Positions 27,023 to 36,471 of a DNA stretch of 64,000 nucleotides are shown one piece after another. Below the pieces are notes generated by a model. The model saw only the letters and a list, made by a program, of their open reading frames with translations. It was not told the DNA's origin and searched no databases. The stretch comes from Nocardioides luteus (lineage in GTDB: Bacteria; Actinomycetota; Actinomycetes; Propionibacteriales; Nocardioidaceae): contig NZ_BMRK01000017.1 in NCBI RefSeq assembly GCF_014648595.1, positions 1-64,000 of the forward strand. Direction: 5' to 3'. Made by a program: the position numbers and the translations under genes. Position 1 is the first letter of the stretch; each line of letters starts with the position of its first letter.

Positions 27023-27051
27023 GGCTCGTCGGGGGTTCTGACAAACGAGCC
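27023..27051 (+). other. Hairpin in the rho 5' leader
   Basis: GGCTCGT pairs with ACGAGCC around a 15-base loop, about 45 bases before the rho start. A TAGCCT at 26938-26943 is a plausible -10, which would place the hairpin inside a leader of roughly 150 bases. Autoregulation of rho through its leader is known in other bacteria; here it is only suggested. Confidence 0.4.
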
Positions 27052-27095
27052 GTCGGCGTCGTACGCCGATCGGCGATACGTGGGAAAGGACTCAC

Positions 27096-28883
27096 GTGAC
27101 TGAAACCATGGAATCCACCTCGCCGGAGCCGAACAGCGCCCCGAAGAAGCGTGGTGGCCTTGGCGGAATGCTGCTCGCTGACCTCAAGGCGATGGCGAAC
27201 GGCATGGGCATCAGCGGAGCCAACTCGATGAAGAAGGCCCAGCTGATCGACGCGATCAAGGCTGCCCAGGGCAGCCGTTCGCAGTCGGCGCCCGCGCCGG
27301 CGGAGAAGGCCGAGAAGCCTACCGCGCGCAAGCGTGCCGCCGAGAAGCCTGCGGAGCAGACCACAGAGAAGCCGGCCGAGAAGGCCGAGAAGCCCGCCGA
27401 GAAGCCCGCGGAGAAGCCCGCCGAGGCTGCTGACGCCGGCAACGAGGGCGGCCAGCGCCCGCGCCGTCAGCGCAACCAGAGCCAGAACAAGGGCGGCCAG
27501 GGCAACCAGCCCCAGGGCGGCCAGGGCAACCAGGGCAACCAAGGCGGCCAGTCCGGTCAGGGCAAGGGCGGCGGCAAGGCCAACCAGCCCGCCGAGAAGA
27601 AGAACGACGACGCTCCCAAGGAGAAGCCGGCCGAGTCGTCCGACGACCACTCGAACGACGACGACCAGAACGAGGGCGGCAGCCGTCGCAACCGACGACG
27701 CCGGGGTCGCGACCGTGACCGCAACCGTCCGGGTCGCGGCGAGCCGGACACCACCATCCTCGAGGACGACGTGCTCGTCCCCGCGGCGGGCATCCTGGAC
27801 GTACTCGACAACTACGCCTTCGTCCGCACCTCCGGCTACCTGCCCGGTCCGGACGACGTCTACCTCTCCCTGTCGCTGGTCAAGCGTCTCGGCCTGCGCC
27901 GCGGCGACGCGATCGTCGGCCAGGTGCGCCAGCCCCGCGAGGGCGAGCGCAAGGAGAAGTACAACCCGATGGTGCGCATCGACTCGGTCAACGGTGCCGA
28001 CCCGGAGATCGCCAAGCACCGTGTCGAGTTCGACAAGCTGGCCCCGGTCCACCCCGACCAGCGGCTGCGCCTCGAGGGCGGCTCCGACCCGGTCACCGGT
28101 CGCGTCATCGACCTCGTCGCGCCGATCGGCAAGGGTCAGCGCGGCCTGATCGCCTCGCCGTCGAAGGCCGGCAAGACCACGGTCCTGCAGGCCATCGCCG
28201 GCGCCGTCACCGCCAACAACCCCGAGTGCCACCTGATGGTCGTGCTCGTCGACGAGCGTCCCGAAGAGGTCACCGACTTCGAGCGGAGCCTCAAGGGCGA
28301 GGTCATCGCCTCGACCTTCGACCGGCAGCCCGCCGACCACACCGTGGTCGCCGAGCTCGCGATCGAGCGGGCCAAGCGCCTGGTCGAGCTCGGCCACGAC
28401 GTGGTCGTCCTGCTCGACGGTCTCACCCGCCTCGGCAAGGCCTACAACCTCTCGGTCCCGGCCTCCGGCCGGATCCTGGGCGGCGGCGTCGACTCGGCGG
28501 CGCTCTACCCGACCAAGCGGTTCTTCGGCGCGGCGCGCAACGTCGAGGACGGCGGCTCGCTGACCATCCTCGCCACGGCAGCGGTCGAGACCGGCTCGAA
28601 GACCGACGAGATCATCTTCGACGCCTTCAAGGACACCGCCAACTCCGAGCTGCGGCTGAGCGAGGACTACGCCGAGGCGGGGATCTTCCCGGCCGTCGAC
28701 GTCAACGCCTCCGGCACCCGCCGCGACGACCTGCTCTTCGCGGGCGGCGAGGGCGACGCGGTGCGCAAGCTGCGCGCCTCGCTGGCCACGCTCGAGGGCG
28801 CCAAGGCGGCCTCGGTGCTGGTCGAGAAGGTCGCCGGCTCGGCCACCAACATGGTGCTGCTCAACGAGGTCTCGAAGAGCTGA
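27096..28883 (+). CDS. rho: Transcription termination factor Rho, with long low-complexity insertion
   Basis: A 595-residue hexameric RNA helicase. The N-terminal SAP-like helices ([28 protein letters not shown], about 28-55) are followed by KPAE repeats (83-110), a Gln/Gly/Asn-rich stretch (126-164), an acidic patch (DDHSNDDD) and an Arg-rich patch ([11 protein letters not shown]). The RNA-binding cold-shock fold starts near 220, and the ATPase carries Walker A SPSKAGKT (354-361) and the [13 protein letters not shown] loop. Actinobacterial Rho proteins are known for an insertion here; this one is strikingly prion-like in composition. The GTG start has GAAAGGA upstream. Confidence 0.97.
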   Translation: MTETMESTSPEPNSAPKKRGGLGGMLLADLKAMANGMGISGANSMKKAQLIDAIKAAQGSRSQSAPAPAEKAEKPTARKRAAEKPAEQTTEKPAEKAEKPAEKPAEKPAEAADAGNEGGQRPRRQRNQSQNKGGQGNQPQGGQGNQGNQGGQSGQGKGGGKANQPAEKKNDDAPKEKPAESSDDHSNDDDQNEGGSRRNRRRRGRDRDRNRPGRGEPDTTILEDDVLVPAAGILDVLDNYAFVRTSGYLPGPDDVYLSLSLVKRLGLRRGDAIVGQVRQPREGERKEKYNPMVRIDSVNGADPEIAKHRVEFDKLAPVHPDQRLRLEGGSDPVTGRVIDLVAPIGKGQRGLIASPSKAGKTTVLQAIAGAVTANNPECHLMVVLVDERPEEVTDFERSLKGEVIASTFDRQPADHTVVAELAIERAKRLVELGHDVVVLLDGLTRLGKAYNLSVPASGRILGGGVDSAALYPTKRFFGAARNVEDGGSLTILATAAVETGSKTDEIIFDAFKDTANSELRLSEDYAEAGIFPAVDVNASGTRRDDLLFAGGEGDAVRKLRASLATLEGAKAASVLVEKVAGSATNMVLLNEVSKS

Positions 28884-28911
28884 GACGACCGCGCGCAGCG
28901 CGGAGCACGAC

Positions 28912-28955
28912 GAACGCCTGGGGCCGTCGGGAATTATTGGCGGCCCCAGGCGTTC
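28912..28955 (+). terminator. Hairpin terminator after rho
   Basis: GAACGCCTGGGGCCG and its exact complement (15 bp) enclose a 14-base AT-containing loop. It lies 28 bp after the rho stop and before the separate rpmE leader. Confidence 0.85.
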
Positions 28956-29037
28956 ACATACACTGAATCCTCGGTGCCGGTTCACGTCCCGCAACCTGCG
29001 GTGGCGACCCGGAGCCCATTGTCTTGAGAGGAACCTC

Positions 29038-29250
29038 ATGAAGCCCGAGATCCACCCGACGTACGTCGAGACCCAGGTCACCTGCACCTGCGGCAACTCG
29101 TTCACCACCCGCAGCACCGTCGCCGAGGGCGCCATCCGCGCCGACGTGTGCTCCCAGTGCCACCCGTTCTACACGGGCAAGCAGAAGATCCTCGACACCG
29201 GCGGTCGCGTGGCTCGCTTCGAGGCTCGCTTCGGCAAGCGCGGCAAGTAG
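29038..29250 (+). CDS. rpmE: 50S ribosomal protein L31 (zinc-binding form)
   Basis: A 70-residue large-subunit protein. Cys16, Cys18, Cys38 and Cys41 (TCTCG and [10 protein letters not shown]) form the zinc site of the C+ type of L31, the form that zinc-starved cells replace with a Cys-free paralogue. A GAGAGGAAC ribosome site is present. The rho-rpmE-prfA order is conserved in actinobacteria. Confidence 0.98.
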   Translation: MKPEIHPTYVETQVTCTCGNSFTTRSTVAEGAIRADVCSQCHPFYTGKQKILDTGGRVARFEARFGKRGK

Positions 29251-29261
29251 CGACCTCCCAG

Positions 29262-29292
29262 CGCCGGCCCCTGCATCTGCAGGTGGCCGGCG
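29262..29292 (+). terminator. Hairpin terminator after rpmE
   Basis: CGCCGGCC pairs with GGCCGGCG, with an inner CCTGCA/TGCAGG stem. It is followed by TTGGTGTGTCTGG, a weak T tract. Some read-through into prfA, 47 bp on, is likely. Confidence 0.72.
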
Positions 29293-29338
29293 TTGGTGTG
29301 TCTGGAGGGTTTTCACTGGCGTACGGAGCGAGGCGGAG

Positions 29339-30418
29339 ATGTCACAGTTTGAAGCAGTCGAAGGGCTGATCGAGGAGCACGCAGGGCTCGAGAAGCGGCT
29401 CGCCGAGCCCGAGACCCATGCCGACGCCCGCCTGGCGAAGAAGCTCAACCAGAGGTACGCCGAGCTGAGCTCGATCATCGACGCCTACCGCTCCTGGCAG
29501 CAGCTTGGTGACGACCTCGAGGCCGCCCGCGAGCTGGCGGCGGAGGACCCCGCGTTCGCCGAGGAGGCCGAGTCGCTGGTGCCCCAGCGCGAGGAGGCCG
29601 AGGAGCGGCTGCGCCGCCTGCTCGTGCCCCGTGACCCGACCGACGACAAGGACGCCATCCTCGAGGTGAAATCGGGGGAGGGCGGCGAGGAGTCGGCGCT
29701 CTTCGCCGGTGACCTGTTGCGGATGTACACCCGCTACGCCGAGCAGCAGGGCTGGAAGCTCGAGTTCCTCGACGCCACCGAGTCCGACCTCGGCGGCTAC
29801 AAGTCCGTCACCGTCGCGGTGAAGGCGAAGGGCAACCCTGAGCCCGGCCGCGCGCCCTACGCGCTGCTGAAGTTCGAGGGTGGGGTCCACCGGGTCCAGC
29901 GGGTGCCGGTCACCGAGTCGCAGGGTCGGGTGCACACCTCGGCCGCCGGTGTGCTCGTAGTCCCCGAGGCCGAGCCGATCGACGTCGAGATCAACGACAA
30001 CGACCTCCGCATCGACGTCTATCGCTCCTCGGGCCCCGGCGGCCAGTCGGTCAACACCACCGACTCCGCCGTCCGGATCACCCACGTCCCCACCGGCATC
30101 GTGGTCTCCATGCAGAACGAGAAGTCGCAGCTGCAGAACAAGGAGCAGGCCATGCGCGTCCTCCGTTCGCGCCTGCTCCAGGCCGCTCAGGACGCCGCGG
30201 ACGCAGAGGCCTCCGACGCCCGACGCTCCCAGGTGCGTACCGTCGACCGCTCCGAGCGCATCCGCACCTACAACTACCCGGAGAACCGCATCTCCGACCA
30301 CCGCACCGGCTACAAGTCCTACAACCTCGACCAGGTCCTGGACGGCGACCTGGAGCCGGTCATCGCCAGCGCCGTCGACGCCGACCTCGCCGCCCGCCTC
30401 GCCAGCCTCGACTCCTGA
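29339..30418 (+). CDS. prfA: Peptide chain release factor 1
   Basis: A 359-residue release factor for UAA and UAG. The stop-codon tripeptide is of the RF1 PxT type (Pro-Val-Thr, 190-192, in [14 protein letters not shown]), and the peptidyl-tRNA hydrolysis motif GGQ is at 234-236 ([11 protein letters not shown]). GGCGGAG precedes the ATG. In most relatives prmC, which methylates this GGQ Gln, follows directly; here a leftward gene and a palindromic array intervene. Confidence 0.97.
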   Translation: MSQFEAVEGLIEEHAGLEKRLAEPETHADARLAKKLNQRYAELSSIIDAYRSWQQLGDDLEAARELAAEDPAFAEEAESLVPQREEAEERLRRLLVPRDPTDDKDAILEVKSGEGGEESALFAGDLLRMYTRYAEQQGWKLEFLDATESDLGGYKSVTVAVKAKGNPEPGRAPYALLKFEGGVHRVQRVPVTESQGRVHTSAAGVLVVPEAEPIDVEINDNDLRIDVYRSSGPGGQSVNTTDSAVRITHVPTGIVVSMQNEKSQLQNKEQAMRVLRSRLLQAAQDAADAEASDARRSQVRTVDRSERIRTYNYPENRISDHRTGYKSYNLDQVLDGDLEPVIASAVDADLAARLASLDS

Positions 30419-30427
30419 CCCCGAGCC

Positions 30428-30556
30428 GTCAGAAATCGACGCCGAAAGGTCAGAAATCGGCGGCGAGTGGTCACTCCGTCGACGAGATCTGCCGTACGTC
30501 GCGTGGCAGTTGACGCCTCGCCGTCGATCTTCGACGTCTCGGCGCCGATTTTCGAC
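30428..30556. repeat. Opposed 2+2 repeat array, period 21 bp
   Basis: Two forward 18-bp units (30428-30445 and 30449-30466, pattern GTCAGAAATCGRCGSCGA) face two inverted units (30518-30535 and 30539-30556). Both pairs have 3-bp spacers and an exact 21-bp period, two DNA turns. The 51-bp centre has no evident structure. The inverted arm contains the word GCCGAGACGTC, also present in the array at 56553. It sits between prfA and a converging leftward gene, next to an ordinary terminator. Confidence 0.85.
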
Positions 30557-30572
30557 GTCTCGCGGGAATGGG

Positions 30573-30604
30573 GAAGGCCGCATCCCCATCGGGATGCGGC
30601 CTTC
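30573..30604. terminator. Bidirectional hairpin terminator
   Basis: GAAGGCCGCATCCC and GGGATGCGGCCTTC form a perfect 14-bp stem around CATC, between the converging prfA and leftward membrane-protein genes. It lies 14 bp before the leftward stop codon. Confidence 0.88.
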
Positions 30605-30617
30605 GGGTGGGGCTGGG

Positions 30618-31211
30618 TCAGGCGTTGGCCTTCTTCTTGAACCCGACCACGAAGCCGGCCGCCTCGGCGGACTCGACGGAGTCGAAGTAGACCGACGCCT
30701 TGGTGCGGCCGTAGTAGGGGCTCGCGGTGGTGTGGTACTTCTTGCCGCTGCTGCCCTTGATGGCGTACGCAGCATCGGGGCTGCTGCCGTCGGCAGCAGG
30801 CCGCACGGCGCCGGCGTAGGGCGCGCCGTCGGTGGCGGGAGCCGCCTCAGCGGCCGGAGCGGTCTCCTCGACGGCGGTCTCCTCGGCGGAGGCAGCAGCG
30901 GCGGCGGTGACGCTCTCGGCCTCGGCGACGACAGCGGCCGAGTCGGCGTCGGTGACCTCCGCCGCGACCGGCTCAGCCGGCTCCGAGGCAGCCTCGGCGG
31001 TCGCCTCGACGGCCGGAGCCTCGACAGCGGTCTCCTCGGCGACGGGAGCCTCCTCGGCGGCCTTCTCGGAGGTCTCGGTCGCAGACTCGTCCTTGACGGC
31101 GTCGTTCGAGGCGGGGGCCTGGTCGCCCTTGCGGGCCGAACGTCCGAAGAAGAACCAGACGGCGGCGGCGATGACGAGAATGAGTGCAAGCAGCAAGAGC
31201 CACTTCAACAT
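30618..31211 (-). CDS. Membrane-anchored Ala/Glu-rich protein with C-terminal sunset-type domain
   Basis: A 197-residue protein. It has one N-terminal transmembrane helix (MLKWLLLLALILVIAAAVWF), then a positive patch, a long disordered linker of Ala, Glu, Val and Pro (about residues 35-145), and a compact C-terminal domain with AYAIKGSSGKKYHTTASPYYGR and a following FDSVESAEAAGF. The last part resembles the small domain annotated as sunset in other actinobacteria (YPIKGN...YHxPxSxYYxxT...F.....A...G), whose role is unknown. GGAAGGAAC lies before the ATG. The gene runs against its conserved neighbours and splits prfA from prmC, so it is probably a later arrival. Confidence 0.75.
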   Translation of the reverse strand: MLKWLLLLALILVIAAAVWFFFGRSARKGDQAPASNDAVKDESATETSEKAAEEAPVAEETAVEAPAVEATAEAASEPAEPVAAEVTDADSAAVVAEAESVTAAAAASAEETAVEETAPAAEAAPATDGAPYAGAVRPAADGSSPDAAYAIKGSSGKKYHTTASPYYGRTKASVYFDSVESAEAAGFVVGFKKKANA

Positions 31212-31337
31212 GGGGTGATGTTCCTTCCGGGGGATCTCTCGAATGTGGGGTGGTGGGGGCAGCACTGCACCCGGCGAGGTGTGCGGCCAAACCCGCGTCC
31301 CCCGTATGACCCGAAGAACCCATGAGACGCCCGAACG

Positions 31338-31355
31338 TTACCCTCAGCCGGGTAA
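31338..31355. promoter_or_regulatory. TTACCC-N6-GGGTAA inverted repeat in divergent promoter region
   Basis: A perfect 6-bp inverted repeat around TCAGCC, 33 bp upstream of prmC and about 127 bp upstream of the leftward membrane-protein gene. It could be an operator for either gene. No regulator is known. Confidence 0.38.
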
Positions 31356-31387
31356 AGCATGACTAACACATTCAGGAGCAGTTGCCC

Positions 31388-32245
31388 ATGACCGCCCCGC
31401 GCACACTTCTGGCAAGTGCCCGAAAACTGCTGATCGAGGCCGGCGTCGAGAGCCCGGAGGCCGATGCGGCCATCCTGCTGGCCCATGTCCTCGACACCGA
31501 CCGCAACCGCCTCTTCCTCGTCGACGACGTCACCGACGAACAGGAGAAGGCCTACGCGGACCTGCTCGCCCGCCGCGCGGAGCGCGAGCCGCTGCAGCAC
31601 CTGACCGGGGTGGCGTACTTCCGTCATGTCGAGCTCGCCGTGGGTCCCGGGGTCTTCGTGCCGCGGCCGGAGACCGAGCTGCTCGCCGGCTGGGCGATCG
31701 AGCGCGCGGCCGAGACCGACCACCCGGTGGTCGTCGACCTCTGCACCGGGTCAGGGGCGATCGCCAAGAGCATCGCCGACGAGGTGCCGGCGGCGGACGT
31801 GCACGCGGTCGAGCTCTCCGAGGACGCCTACCCCTGGGCCGTACGCAACCTGTCCGGCACCGGCGTCGACCTGCGGCAGGGTGACATGGCCGACGCCTTC
31901 GCCGACCTGGATGGCACGGTCGACGTGCTGGTCTGCAACCCGCCCTACATCCCGCTGGAGGCGTGGGAGTCCGTCGCGGCCGAGGCACGCGACCACGACC
32001 CGGACCTGGCGCTCTTCTCCGGCCAGGACGGTCTCGACGCCATCCGAGTCCTGGAGAGGCGTGCCGCCGAGCTGCTCCGGCCCGGGGGAGTGGTCGGCTT
32101 CGAGCACGCCGACGAGCAGGGCCCCGACGGTGAGAACGGCGGCGCTCCGGCGGTCTTCAGCGGCACCGGACGGTGGGTCGACGTGCGCGATCACCTCGAT
32201 CTGGCAGGCCGTCCGCGCTTCACGACGGCACAACTGGCAACATGA
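31388..32245 (+). CDS. prmC: Peptide chain release factor N5-glutamine methyltransferase
   Basis: A 285-residue SAM-dependent enzyme that methylates the Gln of the GGQ motif in release factors. It has the N-terminal helical domain, the PRPETELL motif, the SAM site VVDLCTGSGAIAKSIA (about residues 116-131) and the catalytic CNPPYIP. A TTG at 31382 is also in frame, but AGGAG is better spaced for the ATG at 31388. The stop overlaps the start of the next gene (ATGA). Confidence 0.95.
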   Translation: MTAPRTLLASARKLLIEAGVESPEADAAILLAHVLDTDRNRLFLVDDVTDEQEKAYADLLARRAEREPLQHLTGVAYFRHVELAVGPGVFVPRPETELLAGWAIERAAETDHPVVVDLCTGSGAIAKSIADEVPAADVHAVELSEDAYPWAVRNLSGTGVDLRQGDMADAFADLDGTVDVLVCNPPYIPLEAWESVAAEARDHDPDLALFSGQDGLDAIRVLERRAAELLRPGGVVGFEHADEQGPDGENGGAPAVFSGTGRWVDVRDHLDLAGRPRFTTAQLAT

Positions 32246-32985
32246 GCACTGTGACTGTGCGCTACCCGATCGCGACCGAGGACGAACAGACCGAGGCGAT
32301 CGACGCTGCTGTCGCCGCGCTCCAGGCCGGTGACCTCGTGATCGTGCCGACCGACACGGTCTACGGCATCGCCGCCGACGCGTTCGACAAGGGCGCCGTG
32401 GCGGGGCTGCTCGCGGCCAAGGGGCGAGGTCGCTCGATGCCGCCACCGGTCCTGATCTCCAACGTCGCGACCCTCGACGCGCTGGCCACCCGGGTCCCCG
32501 ACTGGGCGCGCGCCCTCGTCGAGGAGCTGTGGCCGGGAGCGCTGACGGTCGTCTTCCACCAGCAGCCCTCGCTGCAGTGGGACCTCGGCGAGGCCCGTCA
32601 GACCGTGGCCGTACGCATCCCCGACGACGACATCCTGCGCCGCATCATCGACCGGGTCGGTCCGCTGGCGACCAGCTCGGCCAACCGCACCACCAAGCCC
32701 GCCGCCACCAACGCCGACCAGGCCGAGGAGATGCTCGGCAAGATGGTCAAGGCGATCCTCGACGGGGGCGAGTCACCCGGCGGGGAGGCGTCCACGATCG
32801 TCGCCGCGACCGGTGACGAGCCGAAGATCCTCCGCGAGGGCGCGATCAGCATCGACCAGATCAACGAGATCATCTCCGAGCACGGCGTCGTGATCCGCCG
32901 ACCGGGCGACCCGGACCCCGCCACGGCCGACACCGACGGTCCGGACGCCGACGGGCCCGACACCGACGCCGACCCAGAAGCCTGA
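32242..32985 (+). CDS. sua5: Threonylcarbamoyl-AMP synthase (Sua5/YwlC/YrdC family)
   Basis: A 247-residue enzyme making threonylcarbamoyl-AMP for the t6A37 modification of tRNAs. The signatures are [39 protein letters not shown] and [13 protein letters not shown]. It is longer than YrdC (about 190) but lacks the full Sua5 C-terminal domain, ending instead in an acidic Asp/Pro tail. It overlaps prmC by four bases and wecA by one, so the three are probably translated in series. The same order is found in Mycobacterium. Confidence 0.93.
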   Translation: MSTVTVRYPIATEDEQTEAIDAAVAALQAGDLVIVPTDTVYGIAADAFDKGAVAGLLAAKGRGRSMPPPVLISNVATLDALATRVPDWARALVEELWPGALTVVFHQQPSLQWDLGEARQTVAVRIPDDDILRRIIDRVGPLATSSANRTTKPAATNADQAEEMLGKMVKAILDGGESPGGEASTIVAATGDEPKILREGAISIDQINEIISEHGVVIRRPGDPDPATADTDGPDADGPDTDADPEA

Positions 32986-34163
32986 TGCGCGCCTACGTCC
33001 TCCTCTTCCTGGTCGCCGCCGTGGTGACCTACCTGCTCACCGTCGTCGCCCGCGAGTTCGCGATGCGTACGGGAGCCGTCGCGAAGGTCCGCGACCGAGA
33101 CGTCCACGCCGTGCCGATCCCCTACATGGGCGGCGTCGCGATGCTGGGTGGGCTCGTCGCTGCGTACCTGGTCGCCCGTGAGCTGCCGTTCCTGGCCGAC
33201 GCCCCCGACTTCGTGCTGCAGGACACCGGTGTGGTGATCCTCGCCGGCGCCCTGATCTGCGTCGTGGGCGTCGTCGACGACATCTTCGAGCTCGACGCCC
33301 TCACCAAGCTCGGCGGACAGGTGCTCGCGACCGCGATCCTGGTGGGCTTCAACCTGCAGTACACCTTCATCACCTTCCCCGACGGCACCCAGTTCGCCGT
33401 CGACCCGGCGCAGGGTGCGCTGCTCACCGGGCTCGTGGTGATCACCGTGGTCAACGCGGTCAACTTCATCGACGGTCTGGACGGCCTGGCCGCCGGCGTC
33501 GTCGGCATCGGCGCGCTGGCGTTCTTCCTGTTCTGCTACCAGTTCACCCGGATCAACGACATCGGCCGCGCCTCCACCGCGGCCCTGCTGAGCGTCGCCC
33601 TCGCCGGCGCCTGCGTCGGTTTCCTGATCCACAACTGGCACCCCGCGCGGCTCTTCATGGGCGACAGCGGCTCGATGCTGATCGGCCTGATCCTGGCCGC
33701 CAGCGCGGTCACGCTCTCCGGCTCCTACAGCGCCGGCGGTCTCAACGTGAACGCCTTCGACGCCTCCACCGCGCTCCTGGTCACCTTCCTGCCGCTGCTG
33801 CTGCCACTGACGATCCTGGTCGTGCCCCTGGTCGACCTGGTGCTCGCGGTCGTACGCCGCACCCGCGCCGGCCGCTCCCCGTTCGCCGCGGACAAGAAGC
33901 ACCTCCACCACCGCCTCCTCGAGATCGGCCACTCCCAGCGCCGTGCCGTGCTGATCATGTGGATGTGGGCCGGCCTGATGTCCTTCGGGTCGGTCTTCGT
34001 GACCCTCTACCGCGGTCCGGTCGTGATCACCGGGCTGGCCGTCGCCACCGCGCTGATCGTCCTGCTCACCTTCGTCCTCCCGAAGATCCGCGGCGAGCGT
34101 ACGGACAAGCTGCTCGAGGCGCCCGAGGAGCTGACCCCGCTGGAGCACCAGCCGCCGGCGTAG
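32985..34163 (+). CDS. wecA: Polyprenyl-phosphate N-acetylhexosamine-1-phosphate transferase (MraY/WecA family)
   Basis: A 392-residue polytopic membrane enzyme with about eleven hydrophobic segments. The diagnostic cytoplasmic motifs are [12 protein letters not shown] (DD pair), [16 protein letters not shown] (NxxNxxDGLDGL), LFMGDSGSM and KKHLHHRLL (HxHH-like). It moves GlcNAc-1-phosphate from UDP-GlcNAc to decaprenyl phosphate, starting a wall-linker glycolipid; the actinobacterial arabinogalactan linker is the known example. The position just before atpI is conserved. The C-terminal tail is acidic and cytoplasmic. Confidence 0.92.
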   Translation: MRAYVLLFLVAAVVTYLLTVVAREFAMRTGAVAKVRDRDVHAVPIPYMGGVAMLGGLVAAYLVARELPFLADAPDFVLQDTGVVILAGALICVVGVVDDIFELDALTKLGGQVLATAILVGFNLQYTFITFPDGTQFAVDPAQGALLTGLVVITVVNAVNFIDGLDGLAAGVVGIGALAFFLFCYQFTRINDIGRASTAALLSVALAGACVGFLIHNWHPARLFMGDSGSMLIGLILAASAVTLSGSYSAGGLNVNAFDASTALLVTFLPLLLPLTILVVPLVDLVLAVVRRTRAGRSPFAADKKHLHHRLLEIGHSQRRAVLIMWMWAGLMSFGSVFVTLYRGPVVITGLAVATALIVLLTFVLPKIRGERTDKLLEAPEELTPLEHQPPA

Positions 34164-34206
34164 CGGGGCCTGCCTTGATCGATCGATTAGGGAACGTAAA
34201 CCCGCT

Positions 34207-34222
34207 TGTGATAGTTTTCACG
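34207..34222. promoter_or_regulatory. CRP/GlxR-like site upstream of the ATP synthase operon
   Basis: TGTGATAGTTTTCACG fits the CRP-family consensus TGTGA-N6-TCACA with one mismatch at the end, and the outer bases extend it to CTTGTGA/TCACGAG. It lies 60 bp before the atpI ATG. A TAGTTT inside the spacer could be a -10 element, which would make binding repressive. A GGAAC 18 bp before GTT (34191-34216) also fits a SigR/SigH-type promoter, but this is weaker. Confidence 0.55.
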
Positions 34223-34281
34223 AGCGTTCCGGATCCGCTCCTGAACGCGTGAAATGCCCCCAGAGAGAACGGCCGCCGACG

Positions 34282-34698
34282 ATGACGACCGCAACCAGCA
34301 AATCCAAGGTGCTGCGAGGTTCAGCCGCAGTGTCCGCGATTGCTGTGCTCGCGGCCCTCGCGGTGGCCTTCTTGATTTCGGGGTCCAGCGGCCTCGCCGG
34401 CGCCGCGATCGGATCGATCGCCACCGTCGTCGTGCTGGCGGCTGGGTCATGGACCATGTTCTCGATCGCGGCGAAGTCCCCGACGATGTCGCTCCCTGCC
34501 GCTGTCGGGATCTTCACGTTGTCCGGCATGGTTCTCTTCGTTGTTCTGCTGGTCGTCTCGAAGACCGGGGGAGATGCTGTCGTACGTCCCGCAGCCTTCT
34601 CGGTCATGGCGCTGACGGTCGCATGGACCACTACTTTTGCGTTCCTGGTGCGACGCGAGCGGATTCCGCTCTTCGACCTGCCTGGGGCGGACTCGTGA
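34282..34698 (+). CDS. atpI: AtpI-like membrane protein of the ATP synthase operon
   Basis: A 138-residue protein with four hydrophobic helices (for example VSAIAVLAALAVAFLI and VGIFTLSGMVLFVVLLVV). It occupies the slot of AtpI/Rv1303 between wecA and atpB. AtpI proteins help assemble the c-ring in other bacteria; sequence conservation is low, and the call rests mainly on position and topology. The ATG at 34282 is chosen, though 34249 is possible with a longer polar start. Confidence 0.78.
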   Translation: MTTATSKSKVLRGSAAVSAIAVLAALAVAFLISGSSGLAGAAIGSIATVVVLAAGSWTMFSIAAKSPTMSLPAAVGIFTLSGMVLFVVLLVVSKTGGDAVVRPAAFSVMALTVAWTTTFAFLVRRERIPLFDLPGADS

Positions 34699-34811
34699 CC
34701 CGTCAGTAACGCCTGATATCGTCCGGGCCGTCGGGGCGGCCGCCGGGACGATGCCCGAGCCTTCAAGAGCTCGCCACCCAGAATCGTAAGTTCGAACAAA
34801 CAGGAGACAGC

Positions 34812-35618
34812 GTGAAGTCGCTTGCCGCCACCGTTATGGCGTCGGAGTCGGGGCCCCATATCCCGGGGCCTGCGGACTTCTTCCTCCCGCCGATCGTCGG
34901 GTCCGGCGACTGGGCTCTGACCAAGGTGAGCCTTCTGGTCCTGCTGTCCGTCGTGATCGCCTTCGGCTTCTTCTACGCCGCCTCACGCAAGGCTGCCGTG
35001 GTGCCGAGCCGTCTGCAGTTCGCCGGTGAGTACGTCTACGGGATGGTCCGCAACTCCATCGGCCGCGACATCATCGGCTCTCAGGACTACATGAGGTTCG
35101 TGCCGTACCTCTTCACGGTCTTCATCTTCATCATCATCAACAACTTCTACGGGGTCATCCCGTTCGTCCAGTTCCCGACGATGTCCCACATCGGCTACAC
35201 GGCGGCCCTGGCGGCCATCACCTGGCTGATCTACAACATCGTCGGCATCGCGAAGCACGGCTTCGTCGGCTACCTCAAGCTGCAGACGGTGCCCAGTGGT
35301 GTCAGCGGCCCGATCCTGCTCATGATGGTTCCGTTGGAGTTCCTCTCCAACATCATCGTGCGCCCGTTCACGCTGGCGATCCGTCTCTTCGCGACCATGT
35401 TCGCCGGGCACCTGCTCGTGGCGCTGTTCTCCATCGGCGGTGCGTGGCTGCTCCTCCACTACGCTCCGGCGTGGCAGGGCGTGGCGGCCGGCCTCTTCGC
35501 CTTCCTGCTCGGCATCCTGGTGTCCTTCCTGGACATGCTGATCATGTTCCTGCAGGCGTATGTGTTCACCCTGCTCTCGGCGATGTACATCGCCGGTGCA
35601 GTCGCGGACGAGCACTGA
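34812..35618 (+). CDS. atpB: ATP synthase Fo subunit a
   Basis: A 268-residue membrane subunit forming the proton half-channels. The essential Arg is in PFTLAIRLFATMFAGH. Five to six membrane helices are visible. A GTG start with CAGGAGA upstream. It is the first core gene of the atpBEFHAGDC operon; a GC-rich hairpin-like stretch occupies the 113 bp before it. Confidence 0.97.
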   Translation: MKSLAATVMASESGPHIPGPADFFLPPIVGSGDWALTKVSLLVLLSVVIAFGFFYAASRKAAVVPSRLQFAGEYVYGMVRNSIGRDIIGSQDYMRFVPYLFTVFIFIIINNFYGVIPFVQFPTMSHIGYTAALAAITWLIYNIVGIAKHGFVGYLKLQTVPSGVSGPILLMMVPLEFLSNIIVRPFTLAIRLFATMFAGHLLVALFSIGGAWLLLHYAPAWQGVAAGLFAFLLGILVSFLDMLIMFLQAYVFTLLSAMYIAGAVADEH

Positions 35619-35704
35619 TCGGTTGGGGCTCGACCCCGACAGCTAAACCAAATTCGACGTACAACAACTGACGCACAAGGCGTCACAACCGAAAGGAAAC
35701 CACA

Positions 35705-35908
35705 ATGGGTGGCAGCGCAGACATGATCGGCCTCGGCCTCTCCGCGATCGGCCCGGGTGTCGGCGTCGGTCTGATCTTCGCCGCGTACGTCGCCGGCGTC
35801 GCCCGCCAGCCGGAGGCCCAGAGCCGCCTGCAGGCGATCGCGATCCTCGGCTTCGCGCTGTGTGAGCAGTTCTTCATCATCTCCCTGGCTCTCGCCTTCG
35901 TCCTCTGA
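35705..35908 (+). CDS. atpE: ATP synthase Fo subunit c
   Basis: A 67-residue hairpin of two membrane helices joined by the polar loop ARQPEAQ. The proton-carrying acid is Glu54 in ALCEQFFI. The Gly-rich first helix ([10 protein letters not shown]) packs the ring. AAAGGAAAC gives strong translation, as needed for the multi-copy ring. Confidence 0.98.
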   Translation: MGGSADMIGLGLSAIGPGVGVGLIFAAYVAGVARQPEAQSRLQAIAILGFALCEQFFIISLALAFVL

Positions 35909-35913
35909 CGTAG

Positions 35914-36470
<557 letters not shown>

Positions 36471-36471
<1 letters not shown>

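Noticed and set aside
34191-34216. GGAAC-N18-GTT as a firm SigR/SigH promoter of the atp operon
   Set aside because: Short and degenerate pattern overlapping a better CRP-like dyad; kept only as a remark.
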